Shown in pieces: positions 17,549 to 25,374 of a stretch of DNA of 64,000 nt; the first letter of the stretch is position 1, and each line of letters starts with the position of its first letter. Made by a program: the position numbers and the translations under genes. Location of the stretch: assembly GCF_018100985.1 (NCBI RefSeq), contig NZ_JAGJEI010000003.1, positions 1-64,000 of the forward strand. Direction: 5' to 3'. Under the pieces are notes generated by a model, which was not told the DNA's origin, did not search any database, and saw only the letters and a list, made by a program, of their open reading frames with translations. Origin of the DNA: Pseudoalteromonas sp. MMG007. Lineage in GTDB: Bacteria > Pseudomonadota > Gammaproteobacteria > Enterobacterales > Alteromonadaceae.

Positions 17549-18570
17549 GCTTCTTGCCCCCAATTACTTAATGATTGCGCATTTTTATTACTAAGCACTG
17601 CATGTATTTCACTTATTAGCGAAAGCGCAATACTTTCGGGAGAGTCCCCCCCTAAATTTAACCCTACAGGCCCAAATACTGGCGCGTATATACTTTTAAT
17701 TGAGGTATTAGCGTGTTGTAAAACTTGCTCTCGCCTGTGCGCAGGGCCTAATAAACCTATGTATTTAAATGGTAAGTTTGCAATCTGTTTAAGTACACTG
17801 GCATCTAGTTCTACGCTATGAGCCATTAATATGGCCGCATCAACTTTGTGCTTTTCACAATATGCTTTTAATTCGCTTGGTGGGCTGCGTAAAATAGCAT
17901 CAGCATTTTTAAAGTATTCCCTTTTTGCATTAGCTGCGCGTGTATCCCACACACTCACACTCCAGCCAAGCTGTTTTGCTAACGCATAAACAGGGACTGC
18001 ATCAGCCCCTCCTCCCACTATTAATAAATGAGGGGGTGGATAAATAGATGTTTGAAGCCATGTTGCGTTATTAATTTCAACGAGTTTAGCTTTTCGGTTC
18101 ATCGATAAGTCGTGTTGCTCATCATTTTGTGTAAACGCACCACTACCTTGGGGTAAAACTGGAGTAACTTGTTGGGAGTATTGACCGGGCTTGTTGTCAC
18201 TCAATGCTGTAAAAACATGATCTAATTGTAGGTATTCATTATTTTTATGAACTGGCTGCAACAATATATGCACAATGCCACCACAACCAATGCCAAGTTG
18301 AAATGTTAAATCGTCCTCATCGGTTGCATCATAACTGATAGTTTTGCTTGTTAACGTGCTCATTACTTGTTTAGCATGGCGCTGAATATCTGCCTCTAAA
18401 CATCCACCTGAGAGCATACCTAACCGTTGCCCTAGACTCGATATAAGCATCATAGCGCCTAGTTTTCTGTAACTAGAGCCTTCTATTTTGTATAAGGTTG
18501 CTAACACCCATTCCTGAGTATCTTTTTGTACATGCCAAGTATTTAAAATACTTTTTAAATCGGTAACCAT
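17542..18570 (-). CDS. xdhC: XdhC/CoxI-family maturation factor
   Basis: A 342-residue accessory protein that binds molybdenum cofactor, promotes its sulfuration and delivers it to the hydroxylase. The N-terminal XdhC/CoxI domain at about 12-80 contains MLSGGCLEADIQ, and a conserved GCGG follows (GIGCGGIVHI). The C-terminal Rossmann domain begins at LLIVGGGADAVPVYALAKQ, about 185. It is the first gene of the operon xdhC-mocA-small subunit-large subunit, so cofactor chaperones are made before the enzyme. AAGG precedes the ATG. Confidence 0.9.
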   Translation of the reverse strand: MVTDLKSILNTWHVQKDTQEWVLATLYKIEGSSYRKLGAMMLISSLGQRLGMLSGGCLEADIQRHAKQVMSTLTSKTISYDATDEDDLTFQLGIGCGGIVHILLQPVHKNNEYLQLDHVFTALSDNKPGQYSQQVTPVLPQGSGAFTQNDEQHDLSMNRKAKLVEINNATWLQTSIYPPPHLLIVGGGADAVPVYALAKQLGWSVSVWDTRAANAKREYFKNADAILRSPPSELKAYCEKHKVDAAILMAHSVELDASVLKQIANLPFKYIGLLGPAHRREQVLQHANTSIKSIYAPVFGPVGLNLGGDSPESIALSLISEIHAVLSNKNAQSLSNWGQEAC

Positions 18571-18644
18571 ATATTGCCTTTACTAAAACGTTCTCTGTGG
18601 CTAAAAAACTAACAAAACAGTTAATAAATAAGCTATTCAGTAAT

Positions 18645-19508
18645 TTAGCCTTGTATTATATCGTCTAAGGTCTCAATTAACTCATCAAATTGATCATTTA
18701 CGCTTTGTCGTTGCTTATCACTTAGCGTTGTATTTAATTGGTATAGTAAATCAATGTATAAATTGAGGTTTTGCTCATTGGTCTTAAGTAGCGTGTCGCT
18801 CATATAGCGCTCACGTTCTTTTATTACTGTACTTAACTGAGCAATTAGTTCGTTTTGGGTTAAGTCTGTGTTTTCAAATATCTCAATAGCCACGTTTAAC
18901 CGATTTTGCTTGTACGCTAACCATAATGCTTTTGAGTCTTTGTGCTGCTCGTTGGCTTTAGTTATTAATGTTTTTTGCTGTGTAGTTAATTCATCCACCC
19001 ATTTTTCATAATATTCAAATTGCGCCTCTAGTCGCTCATTTTTTCGCTCAAGCAGAGACTTTTCGTTAAACTCCTCTTGCTCTTCGTTTATTTGATTTTG
19101 AATATTACTTAGTAGCTCACCCCGCTGCTTATTTGACAGGGTTGCCCCAAGTTCAGCTAAAGGCATGTGTGCGTATTCAAGTAGGTTTTGCCAATGTTTT
19201 TTGGCAAAAATCACCTGTTCTTTTAATTGCTTGGTGCTTAGCGTGCTGTTAAAAAGCGACTTAATGTTTTGAATATCTTGTTTGTAAGCAGGCAGCTGGG
19301 TACTTCTGTGCCACGCTTGGGTTGTAGTAATAATCTCTTTGAGCTGCTTATTTTGTGTTTTATTTAAATCGATATAATCATCGACCCAAAATGACGAAAG
19401 CCAGCTCAAGTTGTTGTATGTGAATGAAGCTGAACAGCTACACAAAAACACCATGCTAATAGCAAAACACGAACGCATTATTTTTTTAGTTATAGAGTTA
19501 TTAAACAT
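18645..19508 (-). CDS. DUF6279-type lipoprotein of unknown function
   Basis: A 287-residue predicted lipoprotein with a signal peptide and lipobox LCSC (Cys at about 25 from the chosen start). The rest is almost wholly helical and rich in K, E, Q and L, with coiled-coil character at about 100-200. It resembles the DUF6279 family seen in gammaproteobacteria, which has no established function. The start at 19508 is preferred over the longer frame (from 19577) because AAGGA lies five bases before it and the signal peptide then has normal length. It diverges from the candidate sRNA region and shares no obvious operon. Confidence 0.75.
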   Translation of the reverse strand: MFNNSITKKIMRSCFAISMVFLCSCSASFTYNNLSWLSSFWVDDYIDLNKTQNKQLKEIITTTQAWHRSTQLPAYKQDIQNIKSLFNSTLSTKQLKEQVIFAKKHWQNLLEYAHMPLAELGATLSNKQRGELLSNIQNQINEEQEEFNEKSLLERKNERLEAQFEYYEKWVDELTTQQKTLITKANEQHKDSKALWLAYKQNRLNVAIEIFENTDLTQNELIAQLSTVIKERERYMSDTLLKTNEQNLNLYIDLLYQLNTTLSDKQRQSVNDQFDELIETLDDIIQG

Positions 19509-19717
19509 CCCAGTCCTTATTTTGAGTTTTATGGTCATGGCAATACTAATTAACCTGAACGCTGAATAATAAGCCAATCTCTAGCAGCTATTTTCAGCGC
19601 TAACTGTGTTGAATATAGCTGCTAAAGAAAATAAATTTAAATACCACCATAGCTCAATACGTTAGATAATCTCTTAATAAAAAAACTGGTTAATCAGTAA
19701 TAGTTATCATTTACATA

Positions 19718-19753
19718 TTGACTTACGCTTTAATCTAACTAATAATCATTATC
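19718..19753 (+). promoter_or_regulatory. sRNA promoter with Fur box
   Basis: TTGACT (19718-19723) and AATAAT (19741-19746) are separated by 17 bases. The 19-mer at 19735-19753, ending AATAATCATTATC, matches the Fur box GATAATGATAATCATTATC at 14 of 19 positions and covers the -10 element. A weaker Fur-like stretch (TTATCATTTAC) lies at 19703-19713. This is the arrangement expected of a gene repressed by Fe-Fur. Confidence 0.65.
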
Positions 19754-19943
19754 AAGAAAGCGTACCGACCTCAGTGCCTATGGAAGCGTATACAGCAAGG
19801 ATGCTGACACATTAAACACAAAATCGCTGCGCTTTGTACTATTACTCGGTTCTAGTAATAGCATAAGAATCACATTTACTTGCTACATTGCTCATATTAG
19901 TGACGGTTAATATGACTCCAAAAAGCCCTAACGGGCTTTTTTT
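19753..19943 (+). ncRNA. ryhB: candidate RyhB-like iron-responsive sRNA
   Basis: Predicted transcript of about 190 nt, from a Fur-overlapped promoter to a strong rho-independent terminator. The segment ACATTGCTCATATT at 19885-19898 matches the conserved RyhB core ACATTGCTCACATT with one change. In RyhB this core is the single-stranded region that pairs with target mRNAs such as sodB, and it lies before the terminator, as here. A hairpin with perfect 8-base arms (CTATTACT/AGTAATAG, 19839-19861) precedes it, and a smaller CAGCA/TGCTG hairpin lies near 19793. The length resembles the longer RyhB of Vibrio and Shewanella rather than the 90-nt E. coli form. No ORF with a good start is apparent inside. 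Transcription itself is not shown by sequence. Confidence 0.7.
19920..19943 (+). terminator. terminator of the RyhB-like sRNA
   Basis: AAAAAGCCC-TAAC-GGGCTTTTT is a perfect 9-base stem with a tetraloop, followed by further T. No annotated gene on this strand ends upstream of it, which itself argues for a non-coding transcript. Confidence 0.85.
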
Positions 19944-20200
19944 ATTTTATTAAATTTTCTGTAATATCTGTGCCTTACACATCATAAGCCTATATACTTA
20001 GCTTAATATTGAGTTGCATACAAAGGTACGACTAATACACTTTTTCTTACAAGTGTTCGCCTTGTGTTTTTATTAAAGCAGGCGTAAAACATACCTGTAT
20101 GCACTCATTTTTGCATTTAATCAAAGTAACCGATTTAGTCATTGTGTATTAAACGTTTATAATCTTAAAAAAGTGCAAAAATTTATAAATTAGTATTTAA

Positions 20201-20332
20201 ACCAATTCGCTCAATTAAAAGATCTAATTTGAGGCAAAAATTTCGTGCTTTAGTTGTTCTATATAAGAACGATTAACGGCATTAGCGTCAAATTTAACTC
20301 CTTAAGTTAATTGAGTATTATGGCGAATTGGT
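20201..20332. repeat. 132-bp palindromic repeat element (MITE/REP-like)
   Basis: The ends are perfect 10-base inverted repeats (ACCAATTCGC/GCGAATTGGT), with further imperfect pairing inside (TCAATTAA against TTAATTGA, and AATTTGAGGC against GCGTCAAATTT). It has no coding capacity and occupies the promoter region of the Sel1-repeat gene. The form is that of a small non-autonomous element; copy number elsewhere cannot be judged here. The rest of 19944-20200 shows nothing recognisable beyond weak short palindromes near 20040-20075. Confidence 0.6.
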
Positions 20333-20388
20333 ATTTCTCAACCCGAACTCTGGTTACTAAATAACCGTTACTGATTGGAGGCATGAAT

Positions 20389-21114
20389 ATGTCGCAGTTT
20401 AATTTAAAAGCACTCGTTCTTGCAGGCGTATTACTCGCTAGCCCTTTTGCTAATGCAACGTTGGAAGATGGTATAAGAGCCGCTAACGAAGGTGAATTTG
20501 CAGTCGCCCTAAAAGAATTTGAATACCTTGCAGATAAAGGCTTTGCCCCGGGAATTTATGAGCTAGGCAAACTGTACGAAGGTGGATACGGTGTAACACG
20601 CGATTACTACAAAGCCGCATCGCTTTATCAACAAGGTGTTAAAAAGAATCATCCTGATTCTATGTTTGCCCTTGCCGTTTTATACGACGAAGGTAAAGGC
20701 GTAAAGCTTGATCATCAAATGGCTGTGAGTTTATTTGAAAAAGCCGCTAAAAAGAATTTGCCTGCTGCACAGTTTAACTTAGGCGTAATGTACTCAAACG
20801 GCGTAGGCGTTACACGTGATTATAAGCAAGCGCGCAATTGGTACGAAAAAGCCGCCGCGAATAATTACTCATTAGCACAGTTTAATTTGGCGCTTATGTA
20901 TTTTGAAGGTTTAGGTATGCCAAAAGATTTGGAAAAATCGTATATTTGGAACACAATTGCAGAATATAACGGCAACATGGAAGCCAGCCATAGCCGTAAA
21001 CTCGATGAGCGTAAAATGCTACCTAAAGAAATTGAAGAAGCAAAAGAAAAAGCTGATGCAATTTATGCCAAGATACAAGCAGGCACCTACGCGGGTGAAG
21101 GTCGCTTATTCTAA
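20389..21114 (+). CDS. secreted Sel1-like repeat protein
   Basis: A 241-residue protein with a Sec signal peptide (cleavage after ASPFANA) and about four Sel1-like repeats, visible as GIYELGKLYEGGYGVTRDY, SMFALAVLYDEGKGVKLDH, AQFNLGVMYSNGVGVTRDY and AQFNLALMYFEGLGMPKDL. Such alpha/alpha solenoids mediate protein-protein contacts in the periplasm; no enzymatic role is expected. The ATG at 20389 is chosen since GGAGG lies seven bases upstream; the in-frame ATG at 20383 is only two bases from it. The promoter lies in or near the palindromic element upstream. It is monocistronic. Confidence 0.88.
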   Translation: MSQFNLKALVLAGVLLASPFANATLEDGIRAANEGEFAVALKEFEYLADKGFAPGIYELGKLYEGGYGVTRDYYKAASLYQQGVKKNHPDSMFALAVLYDEGKGVKLDHQMAVSLFEKAAKKNLPAAQFNLGVMYSNGVGVTRDYKQARNWYEKAAANNYSLAQFNLALMYFEGLGMPKDLEKSYIWNTIAEYNGNMEASHSRKLDERKMLPKEIEEAKEKADAIYAKIQAGTYAGEGRLF

Positions 21115-21136
21115 ATTAATAAGCATTGCAGATAGT

Positions 21137-21172
21137 AAAAAGGCTGAATTACTCGTGTAGTTCAGCCTTTTT
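21137..21172. terminator. bidirectional terminator
   Basis: Twelve-base arms AAAAAGGCTGAA/TTCAGCCTTTTT with a 12-base loop lie between the convergent Sel1-repeat and aldehyde dehydrogenase genes; T runs follow on both strands. Confidence 0.85.
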
Positions 21173-21193
21173 AATTTAATACCTTATTGTTTA

Positions 21194-22612
21194 CTATTTA
21201 ATATAAAGCCACTTTAATAATTTAATAATAAGTTTACTTTGCTTAAGTAACAAACCAATACGCGGGTTAAATGAGCCTGAAACCAACGTATTCTTTGCAT
21301 GACTAAACGTCAAAAAACCTTCAACACCATGATAATGCCCCATGCCTGAATGCCCTACTCCACCAAAAGGCACATCGTCAGCGGTTACTTGTACTAAAGT
21401 ATCGTTAACGGCAACGGTGCCGCTAAGCGTTTGCTTCATAATATAGTCTTGGGCTTCTTTGTCTTGACCCAAAATATAAAGCGCTAACGGATGATGATTT
21501 GCCTTAATATAATCAATGGCGCTATCAAGCGTCTCGTAGCTCATTATTGGTAGTATTGGACCAAATAACTCATCTTGCATTAAATTCATTTCATCAGTCA
21601 CTTGAGTCACTAAATGCAGCCCCATTCGATGCTTTTCTGCATCTTGCTGATTTTGATCAAGGGGTTTAATGATGTTTGCGCCAAGCGCTTGTGCTTGCTC
21701 TAAATAACTTGATAATCGTTTATAGTGTGCATCGCTAATAATTGAGGTTAAATTTTTACCTTCTACACCGTCTTTAAAGTGCTTTTTGTAGAGTTCGCAT
21801 AGCTGTTGAATCAACTGATGTTCAAGCGCTTTTGGTACAAATACGTAATCCGGAGCTACACATATTTGTCCAGCGTTAGCCATTTTTCCAAATAATAAAG
21901 CTTGGGCTGCTTTTTTGATATCTGCATTTTGGGTAATTATAACGGGTGATTTTCCACCAAGTTCAAGTGTTACTGGCGTTAAATTACGACTGGCAGAGGC
22001 CATAACTAACTTGCCAACACTTGTTGAGCCTGTAAATAAAATATGAGCAAAAGGGAGCGACGAAAATTGCGTTGCAACATCACTGCCGCCTTGTATTATT
22101 TTACAGTGCGCTTGCATGTCATCTTTAAATATTTGTTCAATTACAGCATTAGTGTGAGGCGTAAATTCACTGAGCTTTAGCATCACTTTATTACCTGCGG
22201 CTATGGCTGTAAGTACAGGTACTAGCGCTAACTGAATTGGGTAGTTCCATGGCGCAATAATCCCCACGACCCCTTTAGGCTGGTAATTAACACTTACCTT
22301 GGAAGGCCATAAACTTAAACCCACTGAACGATTGCTTGGCTTGGCCCATTTAGGTAACTTTTTTATAATGTGAGCAAGTGTTTGTACTGTAGGCAGTATG
22401 TCGCCAAGTAAAGTATCGAATGCGGTCCTATAACCAAAATCTTTTGAAACGGCATCCACCAGCTGTTGCTCTCGTTCAATAATACGGGCGCGTAATGTTT
22501 TTAACACAGCAATGCGTTTATTGACTGCTAAATAGGGCGTCTTGTTAAAGCGCTGTTGTAATTCATCAAACTGGGAAGTTAAAGGCTGTGCGTCGGATGT
22601 GTCAGTGCTCAA
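21194..22612 (-). CDS. NAD(P)-dependent aldehyde dehydrogenase (coniferyl aldehyde dehydrogenase-like)
   Basis: Oxidises an aldehyde to its acid. The 472 residues contain the class-3-like ALDH fold: APWNYP with the catalytic Asn at about 121, the GSTSVGK nucleotide-binding loop, the general-base Glu in LELGGKSP, and the nucleophile Cys in NAGQICVAPDY. The C-terminal tail (LLLKQSKLIIKLLKWLYIK) is hydrophobic and basic and may attach it to membrane, as in fatty aldehyde dehydrogenases. The coniferyl type is a family resemblance, not evidence of substrate. Translation must begin at TTG (22612) or a neighbouring rare codon, because a stop lies three codons upstream and no ATG occurs near. Confidence 0.88.
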   Translation of the reverse strand: MSTDTSDAQPLTSQFDELQQRFNKTPYLAVNKRIAVLKTLRARIIEREQQLVDAVSKDFGYRTAFDTLLGDILPTVQTLAHIIKKLPKWAKPSNRSVGLSLWPSKVSVNYQPKGVVGIIAPWNYPIQLALVPVLTAIAAGNKVMLKLSEFTPHTNAVIEQIFKDDMQAHCKIIQGGSDVATQFSSLPFAHILFTGSTSVGKLVMASASRNLTPVTLELGGKSPVIITQNADIKKAAQALLFGKMANAGQICVAPDYVFVPKALEHQLIQQLCELYKKHFKDGVEGKNLTSIISDAHYKRLSSYLEQAQALGANIIKPLDQNQQDAEKHRMGLHLVTQVTDEMNLMQDELFGPILPIMSYETLDSAIDYIKANHHPLALYILGQDKEAQDYIMKQTLSGTVAVNDTLVQVTADDVPFGGVGHSGMGHYHGVEGFLTFSHAKNTLVSGSFNPRIGLLLKQSKLIIKLLKWLYIK

Positions 22613-22696
22613 AATAGGTTACTCAGTATTTAAAGTTATGCAGAACTATAACCTTGTTCTGTTTTTCGAGCAATAACACTAACTAATGTGAATAAA

Positions 22697-22725
22697 GAGC
22701 AGCCTAATTAAATGTTAGGCTGCTC
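22697..22725 (-). terminator. terminator of the porin-DASS operon
   Basis: Perfect 11-base arms GAGCAGCCTAA/TTAGGCTGCTC with a 7-base loop lie 31 bases after the transporter stop; the minus strand continues TTTATT. Confidence 0.8.
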
Positions 22726-22756
22726 ATATGGTTGGTTGGAAGCAGAAATTTAGCGT

Positions 22757-24232
22757 TTAAAAGCTGAAAACGTTGGCTGCTATGGTCATTGTTACTATAG
22801 TGATCAGTACAATTGCCACAATATTAAGCACAAAACCCGCACGTATCATGTCTCGCATTTGTAGTTGACCTGAACCAAAAACAATAGCGTTAGGTGGTGT
22901 AGCTACAGGCATCATGAATGCACAGCTACATGCAATAGCTGCGGGAATTACCCATACTAACGGTGAACCTGTTATAGACTCAGCTACGGGGCCTAATAAT
23001 GGTAAAAAACCTGCGGCTGTTGCGGTATTACTTGTGATCTCAGTTAAAAAAGTAATTAAGGCAACAACAACCAGAACACTCATAACCAGTGGAATTGCGC
23101 TTGCACCTTCAATCATGTGAGCAATAAACTCTGCCAGCCCAGACGATTTGATTTGCGATGCAAGAGTAAGCCCACCGCCAAATAATAACAAAACGCCCCA
23201 AGGTACTTCAGATGCATGTTGCCAATCAAGAATTCGCTCATCACTGCCTTTATTTGCAGGCATAACAAATAAAAGTAACGCCGCTGCAATGGCAATTGCG
23301 GTATCCGAAATTTTAAGCCCCGTAACTTCACCTAATAAAGGTCTAAAAATCCAACAAAGGGCAGCTAAAACAAATACAAACAATACGCCTTTTTCTGCAC
23401 GTTGCATTATTCCTAGATTTTTTAACTGCTCTGAAAATACCGCTTTGGTATCAATCTTTTCATTGTTGTCTACTGTTTTATCCACTTTATAAGCAAACTT
23501 AGTAAGCCAAACCCAGCTTATAATTAGCATGCTTAAAGACAGCGGTACACCGATGATCATCCACTGTGCAAAACCAATCTCTATTTGATAGCTATCAGAC
23601 AAATAAGCGGCCATTAATGCATTAGGCGGTGTACCAATTAAGGTTGCAATACCGCCTATGCTTGCACCGTATGCTATCGATAATAATAATGCCTTACCAA
23701 ATCCTTCATTACTTGGATCTGATTGCTTTACTAAATGCGTAATAGACAGTGCAATCGGTAACATCATAACGGCCGTAGCAGTGTTTGACATCCACATAGA
23801 TAAAAATGCAGTAACAAGCATCATCGCTAAAATTTGTAAACTTGGTTTTTTACCTGCATACAACATGGTACTTAACGCAATGCGCTTATGTAGACCCCAG
23901 CGCTCCATAGCAATAGAAATTAAAAAGCCACCTAAAAACAAAAAGATCAAAGGATGTGCGTACGGCGCGGCCACACTTTTTATTGATGCTATATCAGCCA
24001 AAGGGGATATAACCAAAGGGAGCAATGCAGTTGCCGGAATTGGCACTACTTCGCTCACCCACCACGATGCCATCCAAAATGCTAAACCTGCCGTTTTAAA
24101 TGCAGCAACCGACATACCCGTAGGTGGGTCGAGTAAACATGTTAATAGCATTACTAAAGGGCCCAGTACTAAAAAAAGCCATTGCACATGTTTGTTCTTA
24201 TCTGGTTCTTGAGTCAGTATATTGTCTGTCAT
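22757..24232 (-). CDS. DASS-family sodium:dicarboxylate symporter
   Basis: A 491-residue inner-membrane transporter of the divalent anion:sodium symporter family (SLC13/VcINDY type), about 11 membrane helices. The two family-defining SNT motifs are present: MSNTATAVMMLPI near 150 and TSNTATAAGFLPL near 405, which bind Na+ and the carboxylate. It lies 9 bases after the porin gene in one operon behind a sigma-54 promoter and DctD-like sites, with dctBD upstream, so C4-dicarboxylates such as succinate, fumarate or malate are the likely substrates. DctBD systems usually serve DctA or TRAP transporters; a DASS target is less usual. GAGG lies seven bases before the ATG. Confidence 0.92.
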   Translation of the reverse strand: MTDNILTQEPDKNKHVQWLFLVLGPLVMLLTCLLDPPTGMSVAAFKTAGLAFWMASWWVSEVVPIPATALLPLVISPLADIASIKSVAAPYAHPLIFLFLGGFLISIAMERWGLHKRIALSTMLYAGKKPSLQILAMMLVTAFLSMWMSNTATAVMMLPIALSITHLVKQSDPSNEGFGKALLLSIAYGASIGGIATLIGTPPNALMAAYLSDSYQIEIGFAQWMIIGVPLSLSMLIISWVWLTKFAYKVDKTVDNNEKIDTKAVFSEQLKNLGIMQRAEKGVLFVFVLAALCWIFRPLLGEVTGLKISDTAIAIAAALLLFVMPANKGSDERILDWQHASEVPWGVLLLFGGGLTLASQIKSSGLAEFIAHMIEGASAIPLVMSVLVVVALITFLTEITSNTATAAGFLPLLGPVAESITGSPLVWVIPAAIACSCAFMMPVATPPNAIVFGSGQLQMRDMIRAGFVLNIVAIVLITIVTMTIAANVFSF

Positions 24233-24241
24233 TGTAAGCCT

Positions 24242-25198
24242 CTAAAACTTGTACTTAAGACCAAGCGCAACACTGTTGTCGTCTTGCTCTTCTAAATTAA
24301 GGTCAGTATATAAAAGGTAAGCCGTAGTTTGCTTATCAAACACATAATCAAGGCCAGTAGTCCATTGTTTTGCCTCTGAGTCTTGGCGAAGTGTTGAGTC
24401 ATCTTTGGCAAATTGAATTTTAGGTACCCATTTATCAAGTTTGTAACTAGCACTTAGTACATAACCATTTCCCGATTTTGACCCATCCACAGATTCTGAA
24501 TGTTGGTATAGTGCACCTAGCTGTAATTGTTCAAACTTATAAACGCCCGCCACTCTGCTTGCTGTAATATTATTTAGTGAATCAACATGACTGAGTGATA
24601 AGTAGTATGAGGTATTTTTTAAGCTACGATCACCATAAATAAGGGTTGCAGCAAATCCGGCTTCATTATCTTTGTTATCGTCTTTAGGAGCATAAGTAAA
24701 CGAAAACTGGGTATTGTGCCAATACTTAGACGTGTATGTTAGCGTATCACCGAGCCTGTCTTGACCTGCAATAACTTGAGCCATGTCGCCTTGTGTTTCG
24801 TTAAAGTTATCAACTTTACCCTCTGAGTATTTAAACCGAGTATCGTTTCTTCCCACAACGAGCTCGCCAAACTGCCCTTTTAAGCCAAGGTATGTATTTC
24901 TTGCACTAAAGGGCTCTTCGGTATCGTCTTGCTCAAAGCCTTTAACTTGCACCTCGTATTTATAAACAACGTTAAAATATTCATTTAATGTGTGTTGGCC
25001 TTTAATACCAATACGTGAGAATGGTGCTTCAATCTGCGTGCCTTCATCTGCATAACGCATAATGCCGGTGTCGGTATTAGCAATTTGAACCTCAGCTTTA
25101 CCATAAATTGAATATTCAGCTGCGTTAGCTGAATATGCGCAAAGTGCCATACTAGTAAGTGAACTGAGAAAAATAGTAGAGTGTGTAAGCTTTTTCAT
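24242..25198 (-). CDS. outer-membrane porin (Gram-negative porin family)
   Basis: A 318-residue trimeric-porin-like beta-barrel with a signal peptide cleaved after CAYSANA. The mature protein begins AEYSIYGKAEVQI, has alternating amphipathic strands throughout, a PEFGELVVGRND-like segment (GQFGELVVGRNDTRFK) typical of general porins, and ends in aromatic KYKF as expected for BAM recognition. Its place as first gene of the operon with a dicarboxylate transporter suggests it admits dicarboxylates across the outer membrane. AGGA precedes the ATG. Confidence 0.9.
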   Translation of the reverse strand: MKKLTHSTIFLSSLTSMALCAYSANAAEYSIYGKAEVQIANTDTGIMRYADEGTQIEAPFSRIGIKGQHTLNEYFNVVYKYEVQVKGFEQDDTEEPFSARNTYLGLKGQFGELVVGRNDTRFKYSEGKVDNFNETQGDMAQVIAGQDRLGDTLTYTSKYWHNTQFSFTYAPKDDNKDNEAGFAATLIYGDRSLKNTSYYLSLSHVDSLNNITASRVAGVYKFEQLQLGALYQHSESVDGSKSGNGYVLSASYKLDKWVPKIQFAKDDSTLRQDSEAKQWTTGLDYVFDKQTTAYLLYTDLNLEEQDDNSVALGLKYKF

Positions 25199-25244
25199 TA
25201 TGTGTCCTAATTATTATAATCTACTTGTTGTCAGGCCCAATAAC

Positions 25245-25259
25245 GCAACTTTACTGCCA
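25245..25259 (-). promoter_or_regulatory. sigma-54 promoter of the porin-DASS operon
   Basis: The minus strand reads TGGCAGTAAAGTTGC: the invariant GG at -24 and GC at -12 with correct 10-base spacing, close to TGGCAC-N5-TTGC. Transcription would start about 35 bases before the porin ATG. Confidence 0.82.
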
Positions 25260-25320
25260 ATAGTTAAATATCAAATAATTACAACAACTTACTATGATAT
25301 AAAGATTATAAAGAGGAGAA

Positions 25321-25340
25321 ATGTGTGGTTTTCCACACAT
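25321..25340. promoter_or_regulatory. DctD-like upstream activator site 1
   Basis: ATGTGTGG-TTTT-CCACACAT is a perfect palindrome, about 62 bases upstream of the -24 element. It resembles rhizobial DctD sites (TGTGCGG/CCGCACA). Confidence 0.75.
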
Positions 25341-25354
25341 CAAAATACACACAC

Positions 25355-25372
25355 TGTCACATAAACCACACA
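25355..25372. promoter_or_regulatory. DctD-like upstream activator site 2 (weaker)
   Basis: TGTCACATAAACCACACA shares the right half and spacing of site 1 but has a degenerate left half. Its centre is 33 bases (about three helical turns) from that of site 1, as in tandem activator sites. Confidence 0.5.
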
Positions 25373-25374
25373 AT

